5,747 nucleotides of DNA from Psychrobacter sp. (lineage in GTDB: Bacteria > Pseudomonadota > Gammaproteobacteria > Pseudomonadales > Moraxellaceae), in NCBI GenBank assembly GCA_029256865.1, contig JARIEH010000216.1:1-5747 (forward strand), written 5' to 3'. This document shows, in pieces, positions 1-5,451 of this stretch. The position numbers and the translations under genes were made by a program. How positions within the stretch are numbered: the stretch's first letter is position 1; every line of letters starts with the position of its first letter. The notes under the pieces were generated by a model. That model was not told the DNA's origin. It worked only from the letters and a program-made list of their open reading frames with translations, and ran no database searches.

Positions 1-1478
1 AAGTCTTGTAGAGTCAGTCCTGCGCGCTCAAGCATACGTGGTACAGCATAAGCTGGTGCCATCAGTAAGCCTTCTTTGTCGCCGTCTTTACCAATGAAGT
101 CAACAGCCGCTGTCTCTTGATGCACGATGTAAGCAAGCGGCTTAAGTCCACGCTCTTTTGCCCACTCATCCGTACCGAGTAGTACACAAGAAGCACCATC
201 CGTTAATGGGGTAGAGTTGGCCGCAGTCATCGTTGGATTGGCGTTCTTTTTACCAAAGGCTGGCCTGAGTTTGCCCATTTTTTCGATGGTAGAGTCTGGA
301 CGTAAGTTGTTATCACGTGTTAGACCTTTATACGGAGAAATCAAGTCATCAAAGAAACCTTCGTCATAAGCGCGGGCTAGGTTTTTGTGACTATTGAAGG
401 CCAATTCATCTTGCGCTTCACGGCTGATGTTCCATTCAAGGGCAGTGATGGCTTGGTGATCACCCATTGATAGACCTGTACGTGGTTCGCCGTTTTGTGG
501 TGATTCGATTAAATCTTTTGGATTAAAGCCTGTCAATGCTTGTAGGCGTTGTTTGTTATTTTTGGCAGCCCCTAGTTTTAGCATGACTTTACGTAGGCCA
601 TCACCAATAGCAATCGGGGCGTCTGACGTGGTATCAACCCCGCCAGTGATGGCTGAGTCAATGATACCAAGCGCAATTTTATTCGCTGCGGCAAAGGTTG
701 CTTGCAAGCCAGTACCACAAGCTTGTGAGACATCATAAGTTGGTGTGTGTGGATCTAAGGCAGTATTGAGCGCAGCTTCACGAGTTAAGTTTAAGTCACG
801 GCTGAGCTTAAGTACCGCACCTGCGACCACTTCACCCATACGTTCACCTTCTAGGTTATAACGTTCTACGAGACCGTTAAGCGCAGCAGTGAGCATGTCA
901 GTGTTGCTGGCATCAGAATATGGACCATTTGAGCGTGCAAATGGAATACGGTTAGCCCCTAAGATAGCAACACGATGCTGACCTGCACTCAGTTTAGAGT
1001 TATTGGTCTTTTTAGCGGGACGTGTGGCAGTTTTCTTAGCATCAGCGCTGGTGGTTTTTTTAGTAGCCGTGCTTTTAGGGTTAGTATCTTTTTTAGAGGC
1101 AGTGCTCTTAGCAGCAGCTGTTGATTTTTTAACGGTGTTGTCTTCCATTTTTTTCTCACTTTTTTCATTCGTTTTCGATACTGACTTATTTGTAATGTTA
1201 GAGTCCGCTTCAGTATCCATTGTGTTTGCGTCTTTAGATTCATCAATCAAATCATTTTTAAGCTTATCTTTTTTCTGAGCTTGGCTATCCGTTTTATCGT
1301 TTGCTACACGCTCATCGACGATGTCAGTCGCTTCTTTGAGCTCAGCGATTGAGTCATAGGTTTGATTATTATCTTTGCTGCTGCTTTTAGATTCAACATT
1401 AATGGGTTTGTTATCAGTAGCAGCATTTTTTTTCACAACAGTACTAGCAATGATCGGACTGTCTTTTTTGTTACTCAT
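1..1478 (-). CDS. FadI/FadA2-type thiolase (acetyl-CoA C-acyltransferase) with long Lys-rich N-terminal extension; 3' end beyond window
   Basis: Thiolase catalysing reversible thiolytic cleavage of 3-oxoacyl-CoA or the reverse condensation; cytoplasmic. An open frame of 492 codons runs from ATG 1478-1476 off the window edge. The catalytic domain begins near residue 168 (VAILGANRIPFAR). The nucleophile is C254 in the context QACGTG, followed by GGVDTTSDAPIA, then RTGLSMGDH and NSTPLTDGAS, all thiolase signatures closest to FadI and mycobacterial FadA2. C254 corresponds to about Cys99 of E. coli FadI, so roughly 155 residues are extra. Residues 1-116 are polar with mixed charge. Residues 117-157 hold 12 Lys and 1 Arg against 2 Asp. 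Residues 1-167 have one aromatic (Y41, apart from H168 at the domain edge) and no Cys, Trp or Phe. About 100 C-terminal residues, including the expected catalytic His and second Cys, lie outside the window. Divergent from the FabG4-type reductase. The exact chain-length preference cannot be told. Confidence 0.93.
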   Translation of the reverse strand, partial: MSNKKDSPIIASTVVKKNAATDNKPINVESKSSSKDNNQTYDSIAELKEATDIVDERVANDKTDSQAQKKDKLKNDLIDESKDANTMDTEADSNITNKSVSKTNEKSEKKMEDNTVKKSTAAAKSTASKKDTNPKSTATKKTTSADAKKTATRPAKKTNNSKLSAGQHRVAILGANRIPFARSNGPYSDASNTDMLTAALNGLVERYNLEGERMGEVVAGAVLKLSRDLNLTREAALNTALDPHTPTYDVSQACGTGLQATFAAANKIALGIIDSAITGGVDTTSDAPIAIGDGLRKVMLKLGAAKNNKQRLQALTGFNPKDLIESPQNGEPRTGLSMGDHQAITALEWNISREAQDELAFNSHKNLARAYDEGFFDDLISPYKGLTRDNNLRPDSTIEKMGKLRPAFGKKNANPTMTAANSTPLTDGASCVLLGTDEWAKERGLKPLAYIVHQETAAVDFIGKDGDKEGLLMAPAYAVPRMLERAGLTLQD

Positions 1479-1484
1479 AAAATT

Positions 1485-1490
1485 ATCCTT
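1485..1490 (-). promoter_or_regulatory. Shine-Dalgarno of the thiolase, fixing the upstream start
   Basis: On the minus strand AAGGAT lies 6 nt before ATG 1478-1476. This is a good ribosome binding site and supports translation of the full Lys-rich extension. The in-frame Met codons inside it are less convincing: M87 has no visible site, and M111 (1148-1146) has only a GAG seven bases upstream. Confidence 0.75.
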
Positions 1491-1658
1491 AAAAAAGAGT
1501 AGGGGTGATGGGTGGGAATAGTGTGATAAAAATTAGAGACACATACCGCTTAAAACAACCATAAGCGAGGGTATGCTAAAAATCTATGCTAAGTAGAATA
1601 GGACAGCTCATCAATCTATAAGATGTCAAGGTCTTATCATACTGACTTTTGCCATGCC

Positions 1659-1685
1659 ATTATATGACTGTAATAAGCCAGTTAA
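1659..1685 (-). promoter_or_regulatory. Possible thiolase promoter
   Basis: Read on the minus strand, a perfect TATAAT (1664-1659) is preceded by TTAACT (1685-1680) with a short 15-nt spacer. The -10 box is ideal, but the -35 match is 4 of 6 and the spacing is below optimum in AT-rich DNA, so this is tentative. A perfect TTGACA at 1629-1624 on the same strand has no acceptable -10 at 16-18 nt. The implied leader would be about 175 nt. Confidence 0.3.
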
Positions 1686-1909
1686 TGCATGCCAGATAAC
1701 GTATGTTATAAACTAAGTAAACATTAAATGCGTGCACTGGTCAGTATTAATTATTGGTATGGCTTGAATACTTATCTGATAATATATTGTTATCAATATT
1801 TATATGAGCCATAACTTCTAGGCTTGATTCTATCATAAGTGCAAGTTTTTTTAATGTAGAGAAAGTAACTGAGTCGTTTTGTGCCTTTTATGGACAGGTA
1901 TTGACATAT

Positions 1910-1941
1910 TCATCGGTTTTCGTGTAGATCATTGGTTTTTG
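1910..1941 (+). repeat. Tandem direct repeat TCATYGGTTTTYG, putative regulator site
   Basis: TCATCGGTTTTCG (1910-1922) and TCATTGGTTTTTG (1929-1941) differ only at two C/T positions. They start 19 nt apart, about two helical turns, and the second copy abuts the -35 box at 1940-1945. That placement is typical of an activator or repressor binding side by side on one face of the helix. No regulator gene is in the window, so the factor is unknown. Confidence 0.45.
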
Positions 1942-1968
1942 GACATGTTTACACGGGGTGTGTATAGT
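1940..1968 (+). promoter_or_regulatory. Likely sigma70-type promoter of the fabG4-like gene
   Basis: TGGACA (1940-1945, 5 of 6 to consensus) and TATAGT (1963-1968, 5 of 6) are separated by an optimal 17 nt. Transcription would start near 1975, giving a leader of about 185 nt. A perfect TTGACA at 1901-1906 lacks a good -10 partner. A perfect TATAAT at 2036-2041 lacks a -35 and could be a secondary start. Inverted CGTGTA/TACACG (1921-1926 and 1950-1955) bracket the -35 box. Confidence 0.55.
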
Positions 1969-1998
1969 TGTGACGGCTTGATGCTTGCTTACTAAAGA

Positions 1999-2019
1999 CT
2001 CATAATCATTAATAATGAG
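1999..2019. repeat. 21-bp near-palindrome in the fabG4 leader
   Basis: Arms CTCAT (1999-2003) and ATGAG (2015-2019) surround an AT-rich core that is itself partly symmetrical, with two mismatched pairs in all. ATAATGAG recurs directly at 2012-2019 and 2024-2031. It lies about 25 nt downstream of the predicted start and could be an operator. An AT-rich chance match is possible. Confidence 0.3.
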
Positions 2020-2095
2020 GGTGATAATGAGCCTTTATAATAGCTGCATTCTTGATAGTCCTATCTACTAGCACATATTCATTAAAGGGGTGTTT

Positions 2096-2119
2096 ATGAA
2101 AAGGATATTCACTTTATAA
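2096..2119 (+). CDS. Possible 7-codon leader ORF upstream of fabG4-like gene
   Basis: ATG at 2096 opens a frame encoding MKRIFTL and ends at TAA 2117-2119. It is preceded by AAGGGG (2085-2090) 5 nt upstream, as good a ribosome binding site as that of the real gene. It lies inside the predicted leader and ends 41 nt before the reductase start, in a different frame. It has no run of regulatory codons and no obvious attenuator hairpin, so its role, if translated, is unknown. It may be a chance ATG. Confidence 0.2.
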   Translation: MKRIFTL

Positions 2120-2160
2120 CTATCAATCAATATTTTTATTCACAAGAACAGGAGTGTTTT

Positions 2161-3561
2161 ATGTCAGATCGCTATGGTAGTTTTGTACAATCTTCTATTG
2201 GTAAAAAAGTTGCTAAAAACCTGGGCTTACCATTGCCAGTAAGCCTTGATCGCTTTGAGAGTGGTAAACGCCTAGTACGCGGCAGTGTGTTGGTTGGCTC
2301 AGCCACTGGTGATGATAAAAGGGTGGGCGAATCATTAGCCCGTATTTTGTCTGATTTGCATGCTGAAGTCTTCGTTAATAGCCGTGATAGCATCAAAGAC
2401 GCACTGGCAGATGCAAACGTTGAAGCAAAAGCCAATACGGGTAGTGAAGATAAATTTAAAGTATTGCTGTTTGATGCGAGTAATGTGAGCAACGCGGATG
2501 AGCTAAAGCAAGTTTATGAGTTCTTTCATTTCGTTGCGCGTCGCGTGGACAAGTCAGGTCGTGTGATTGTCATTGGCCGTCCACCTGAAGAGATTAATGA
2601 TATCGATACAGCATTGGCTCAGCGTGCGCTTGAAGGGTTTGTGAAGTCTGTTGGCAAAGAGTTCAAACGTGGTATCACCGCACAATTGGTGTATGTCGCT
2701 GAAGGTGCTGAAGCAAATCTTGATTCGACGTTACGCTTCTTTACCTCCGCACGCTCGGCTTATGTATCAGGTCAGGTCGTACGTGTCGCTCAAGGATCCG
2801 CCGTAGAGGTCGATTGGACGCAACCACTGGGTGGCAAAACCATGCTAGTCACTGGCGCAAGCCGTGGGATCGGTGAGGCAATGGCTCGCGTTCTCGCTCG
2901 TGAAGGAGCGCACGTGATCTGTCTTGACGTGCCGCAGCAGCAAGCTGACCTACAAAAAGTCGCAAGCGAAATCAGTGGTTCGACGTTGATGGTTGATATC
3001 ACCAGTGAGGATGCGGGCGCACAGATTGCCGATGCCGCGAAGAAACGTGGTGGCCTTGATGCTATTATTCATAATGCTGGCGTGACCCGTGATAAGACGC
3101 TGGCAAAAATGGATGAGCAGAAGTGGGACATGGTCATCAATATTAACCTTGCCAGTATCGCTAAGATCAACCGCTACTTGCTTGACAATGACGTCCTAAA
3201 GAATGATGCGCGCATCGTTTGTGTCTCGTCAATCTCAGGTATCGCTGGCAACCTTGGTCAGACCAACTATGCTACCTCTAAAGCGGGTGTGATTGGATTG
3301 GTCGAAGCAACTGCTAAGCAGTTGGCAGACGATAATAAAGGTATGACGATTAATGCGGTTGCGCCAGGGTTCATCGAAACTCAAATGACCGAAGCGATTC
3401 CATTTGCCATTCGTGAAGCGGGTCGCCGGATGAACTCAATGAGTCAAGGTGGACTGCCGATCGATGTGGCTGAAACCATTGCTTGGTTAGCCTCTCCTGC
3501 CTCTGGCGGCTTAAATGGCAATATCGTACGTGTTTGCGGTCAAAGCTTGCTTGGTGCTTAA
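2161..3561 (+). CDS. High-molecular-weight 3-oxoacyl-(ACP/CoA) reductase, FabG4 type
   Basis: Short-chain dehydrogenase interconverting 3-oxoacyl and 3-hydroxyacyl thioesters; cytoplasmic. At 466 residues it is nearly twice a normal FabG and matches the two-domain family of mycobacterial FabG4. Residues 1 to about 220 form a degenerate flavodoxin-like domain (GSVLVGSATG near 41-50, VIVIGRPPE near 135-143) with no recognisable catalytic motif. Residues from about 223 form the ketoreductase: TGASRGIG at 231-238, NAG at 305-307, N329, and catalytic S357, Y370 and K374. D256 at the end of the second beta strand favours NAD(H) over NADP(H). The C-terminus ends in VRVCGQSLLGA. AGGAG at 2150-2154, 6 nt before the ATG, supports the start. 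It is divergent from the thiolase and followed by a terminator before the MaoC gene. The family assignment is firm; the preference for CoA or ACP substrates is inferred. Confidence 0.94.
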   Translation: MSDRYGSFVQSSIGKKVAKNLGLPLPVSLDRFESGKRLVRGSVLVGSATGDDKRVGESLARILSDLHAEVFVNSRDSIKDALADANVEAKANTGSEDKFKVLLFDASNVSNADELKQVYEFFHFVARRVDKSGRVIVIGRPPEEINDIDTALAQRALEGFVKSVGKEFKRGITAQLVYVAEGAEANLDSTLRFFTSARSAYVSGQVVRVAQGSAVEVDWTQPLGGKTMLVTGASRGIGEAMARVLAREGAHVICLDVPQQQADLQKVASEISGSTLMVDITSEDAGAQIADAAKKRGGLDAIIHNAGVTRDKTLAKMDEQKWDMVININLASIAKINRYLLDNDVLKNDARIVCVSSISGIAGNLGQTNYATSKAGVIGLVEATAKQLADDNKGMTINAVAPGFIETQMTEAIPFAIREAGRRMNSMSQGGLPIDVAETIAWLASPASGGLNGNIVRVCGQSLLGA

Positions 3562-3650
3562 TAATAACTGAATACCTATAAGCTATTGATAATATTGGGT
3601 TTTCCTGTGTATAATCACAAATACTTACGAAAAAACCACCAGTCAATGGT

Positions 3651-3677
3651 AAAAAGCTGCCCAAGGGCGGCTTTTTT
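3651..3677 (+). terminator. Strong intrinsic terminator after the fabG4-like gene
   Basis: Left arm 3651-3662 and right arm 3665-3676 pair over 12 positions with one G-U pair. The core is GCTGCCC/GGGCGGC, and six T follow at 3672-3677. The A-run on the left makes it potentially active in both directions. It lies 90 nt after the stop codon and should largely uncouple the MaoC gene from fabG4 transcription. Confidence 0.85.
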
Positions 3678-3723
3678 ATGATAAAAACACAGCAGCGATA
3701 CGCTCAACCAGTGTTTACAACTT

Positions 3724-3752
3724 TTGTATTCAGCCATACTGTTGATTATAAT
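3724..3752 (+). promoter_or_regulatory. Likely promoter of the MaoC-family gene
   Basis: A perfect TATAAT (3747-3752) is preceded at 17 nt by TTGTAT (3724-3729), a partial -35 match (3 of 6). Transcription would start near 3759, giving a leader of about 100 nt. Its position right after a strong terminator fits an independent transcription unit. Confidence 0.5.
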
Positions 3753-3757
3753 GGCTG
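3731..3757. promoter_or_regulatory. Inverted repeat overlapping the MaoC promoter, putative operator
   Basis: CAGCCAT (3731-3737) and ATGGCTG (3751-3757) are perfect 7-bp inverted arms 13 nt apart, with arm centres 20 nt apart. They cover the promoter spacer and the -10 box, where a bound dimer would block RNA polymerase. The left arm and most of the repeat lie upstream of the predicted start, so it is more likely a DNA site than an RNA hairpin. Confidence 0.4.
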
Positions 3758-3862
3758 TTTGAGGTCGAGTTATTAAGCTTGCTGAGAGCTGTGAGAGAAA
3801 CGCAATGGCTCATTAGTTGAGTTAGAATTACTTTGCTTAAGCCCCACACTTAGGATTGATTT

Positions 3863-4780
3863 ATGTCAGATAAACATTATGATGCGTTGCCAAAAGCGCA
3901 TACCACTTACGCGAATATTATCAAAAGTTTATTGCCTATTGGTGATAATGCCAAAGTAGGTAAAGATGAATTACCAAAAGCGACTTATTATGTAAAAGAT
4001 TTGCACATTGATCAGAGTAACCTTAAAGACTATCGTAAAATCTGTGGTTTTTCTGACAATGGTAAAGTGCCTATTACTTATTTTTCGGTACTGTCGCAGG
4101 CACTACAAATGAATATGATGGTCAAAGAGCCATTTCCATTTGCGATGTTAGGTTTGGTGCATGTCGATAATAGTATCACTCAGCACCGTCTTATCGGTGA
4201 ACGTGAGACCGTCAGTATGTCAGTAGCGTTTGATAATCTACGAGATCATGCGCAAGGGCAACAGTTTGATTTTGTGACGACCATTAAGTCCCAAGATGAA
4301 ACTATTTGGCAAGGAGTTTCAACCTATTTGGCTCGTGGTAAAAAACCAGATACTAAGAAAGATGGCAAGAGTAAGCCGCGTCCAATAACAGTCAAACCCA
4401 TACCTGATGCAGATGGGGTGCATAGTGTCTTTGAAGTACCAGAAGACATTGGTCGTCGCTATGCCTTTATTTCAGGGGATTTTAATCTGATTCATCTCCA
4501 CTCACTATCAGCACGGGCATTTGGTTTTCCTAAAGCCATTGCTCATGGCATGTGGTCCAAAGCAAAATGCTTGGCGATGATGGGAGATTTACCGGAGTCT
4601 TGCAGCGTTGAGGTTTCATTTAAGTTACCGATCTTTTTGCCAGCAGAAGTGGAGCTGATAGCAGAGCCAGTAACCAAGCTGAAAACGGCAGAGGATAATT
4701 GTCATTTTGGATTATATAGCTCCAAAAACGATAAGCCTCATCTAGCTGGTAATATTAAGCTGCTTGCAGACGACGCATGA
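3863..4780 (+). CDS. MaoC-family double-hotdog 3-hydroxyacyl dehydratase / (R)-enoyl hydratase, HtdX type
   Basis: Dehydrates 3-hydroxyacyl thioesters to trans-2-enoyl thioesters, or the reverse; cytoplasmic. It has 305 residues, against about 280 for mycobacterial HtdX. A degenerate N-terminal hotdog spans roughly 15-155. A Lys/Pro-rich linker (about 158-174, six Lys plus Arg) leads to a C-terminal hotdog carrying the hydratase-2 motif YAFISGDFNLIH at 200-211, with likely catalytic D206 and H211. Leu replaces the usual Pro of the NP-[LIV]-H element. The motif AIAHGMWSKAK (225-235) is typical of this subfamily. AGGA at 3852-3855, 7 nt before the ATG, supports the start. It follows the FabG4-type reductase, its natural partner, but behind a terminator and with its own promoter. 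The family is clear; the physiological substrate is inferred. Confidence 0.9.
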   Translation: MSDKHYDALPKAHTTYANIIKSLLPIGDNAKVGKDELPKATYYVKDLHIDQSNLKDYRKICGFSDNGKVPITYFSVLSQALQMNMMVKEPFPFAMLGLVHVDNSITQHRLIGERETVSMSVAFDNLRDHAQGQQFDFVTTIKSQDETIWQGVSTYLARGKKPDTKKDGKSKPRPITVKPIPDADGVHSVFEVPEDIGRRYAFISGDFNLIHLHSLSARAFGFPKAIAHGMWSKAKCLAMMGDLPESCSVEVSFKLPIFLPAEVELIAEPVTKLKTAEDNCHFGLYSSKNDKPHLAGNIKLLADDA

Positions 4781-4790
4781 GCGTCATCTG
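4767..4790 (+). other. Hairpin spanning the MaoC stop codon
   Basis: CAGA-C-GACGC (4767-4776) can pair with GCGTC-A-TCTG (4781-4790), with one C/A mismatch. The stop codon TGA sits in the 4-nt loop ATGA. No T-run follows directly, so it is not a classic terminator. The 12-bp perfect palindrome TTGAAGCTTCAA follows at once at 4791-4802. The pair may protect the 3' end of the mRNA or act as a weak terminator. Confidence 0.35.
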
Positions 4791-4848
4791 TTGAAGCTTC
4801 AAATCTTCCCAGTTAAAGTTATCTTTAGGGGTTTATTAGACATTCCTT

Positions 4849-4854
4849 TATACT
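4849..4854 (+). promoter_or_regulatory. Possible -10 box for the phosphatase-like gene
   Basis: TATACT (5 of 6 to consensus) lies 43 nt before the next start codon in the 117-bp gap after the MaoC gene. No good -35 is present at 16-18 nt upstream, so it is weak evidence. The gene could instead be read through from the MaoC gene, since no T-tailed terminator separates them. Confidence 0.2.
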
Positions 4855-4897
4855 TTTAAACAATCCATTTTTCATTACTACTGTTAGTTTTAAAATT

Positions 4898-5416
4898 ATG
4901 ACCATGACTCAACATACTCATTCTGAATCTACCGCTCATGACGTCGCCAACAACGATGCAGATAACGGTATCGATCTTGCCAGTTCTTTAGATCCTTATT
5001 TTCGTCCTGACGATCAAACCATCGTTTGCGGTGCGCTTGACGATGAAAAGATAGCCGCCCTAGCGAAAGCAGGGGTTGAGCTCGTCATCAACTTACAGCC
5101 TGATGAGGAGCTTAGTTTTGACGAAGGAGCAGCCGTTAGACAAGCAGGTATGTATTACGAGCAGCTGCCAATAAGCAGTGCCGAGGATTTAAAGCAGCTC
5201 AAGATACTAGCGTTTGATAATATATTGCGTCAATACCATGGCAAAAAAGTTGCCATGCACTGCGGATCTGGCAATCGTGCCGGAGCGGCAATGGCATTAC
5301 GCGCAGGTTGGCTACGTGGGCGTAAGATGGACACCGCTATGGAGCGTGGGCGCAGTCATGGGTTAGATGATAGCCTTGAGCAAGAAGTACACAACCGCTT
5401 ATTGGTACCGCGTTAA
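4898..5416 (+). CDS. Beta-lactamase hydrolase-like / DUF442 family phosphatase-rhodanese-fold protein
   Basis: 172 residues of the small protein-tyrosine-phosphatase-like family often annotated as beta-lactamase hydrolase-like. The first 30 or so residues are polar, rich in His, Asp and Asn, without a signal peptide. The domain starts near 34 (YFRPDDQTIVCGALDDEKIAAL), continues with LVINLQPDEE (62-71) and ends in the loop HCGSGNRAG (121-129). C122 is the probable nucleophile and R127 the anion-binding residue. The C-x4-R spacing is that of rhodanese and DUF442 loops, not the C-x5-R of classical phosphatases. Either a phosphatase or a sulfur-transfer role is possible, and the substrate is unknown. 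Two ATGs (4898 and 4904) are available and neither has a clear Shine-Dalgarno, so the start may be 4904. It ends 35 nt before a terminator. Confidence 0.82.
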   Translation: MTMTQHTHSESTAHDVANNDADNGIDLASSLDPYFRPDDQTIVCGALDDEKIAALAKAGVELVINLQPDEELSFDEGAAVRQAGMYYEQLPISSAEDLKQLKILAFDNILRQYHGKKVAMHCGSGNRAGAAMALRAGWLRGRKMDTAMERGRSHGLDDSLEQEVHNRLLVPR

Positions 5417-5451
5417 ACCTTGACTGTACGTGGTAGTCAATTAATAATCGT

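Larger units (their letters stand above)
1479..2160. other. Divergent intergenic regulatory region (682 bp)
   Basis: This AT-rich stretch separates the two divergent starts and has no ORF of convincing length on either strand. Visible content: a likely fabG4 promoter (1940-1968), a tandem direct repeat upstream of it (1910-1922 and 1929-1941), a near-palindrome at 1999-2019, a tiny ORF with a ribosome binding site (2096-2119), and a tentative leftward promoter (1659-1685). Other inverted repeats are ATAAGA/TCTTAT (1618-1623 and 1632-1637), TGATAA/TTATCA (1777-1782 and 1790-1795) and ATATTG/CAATAT (1784-1789 and 1794-1799). The length is generous for a bacterial divergent spacer and suggests regulated expression, or an undetected small RNA. 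Confidence 0.6.

Noticed and set aside
553..738. Plus-strand 61-codon ORF
   Set aside because: Antisense to the conserved thiolase core around the catalytic Cys; no independent support.
1146..1148. Internal Met (residue 111) as the true thiolase start
   Set aside because: The upstream site is weak, and the far upstream ATG at 1478 has AAGGAT at ideal spacing. Kept only as a possible secondary start.
989..1246. Minus-strand 85-codon Lys/Leu-rich ORF
   Set aside because: It is a frame-shifted shadow of the same repetitive thiolase tail. The thiolase frame runs unbroken from its own ribosome binding site into the catalytic domain.
1003..1278. Plus-strand 91-codon ORF encoding a very hydrophobic, membrane-like peptide
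   Set aside because: It is the antisense of the thiolase Lys-rich tail. AAA and AAG lysine codons read in reverse give Phe and Leu, which creates a false membrane protein. It has no supporting ribosome binding site.
1901..1929. TTGACA at 1901 as the fabG4 promoter -35
   Set aside because: At 16-18 nt the best -10 candidates (TGTAGA, TAGATC) match only 3 of 6, clearly weaker than TGGACA-17-TATAGT just downstream.
2121..2138. IHF-like site near TATCAATCAA, and a similar one at 1791-1802
   Set aside because: The WATCAA half is present, but the downstream TTR is at the wrong spacing in both places.
2172..2492. Minus-strand 106-codon ORF, with another at 2790-3002
   Set aside because: Both are antisense shadows within the fabG4-like gene, Ser/Leu/Thr-rich and without start signals.
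3371..3664. Minus-strand 97-codon ORF across the end of the fabG4-like gene
   Set aside because: It overlaps conserved reductase codons and begins inside the terminator stem; no recognisable domain.
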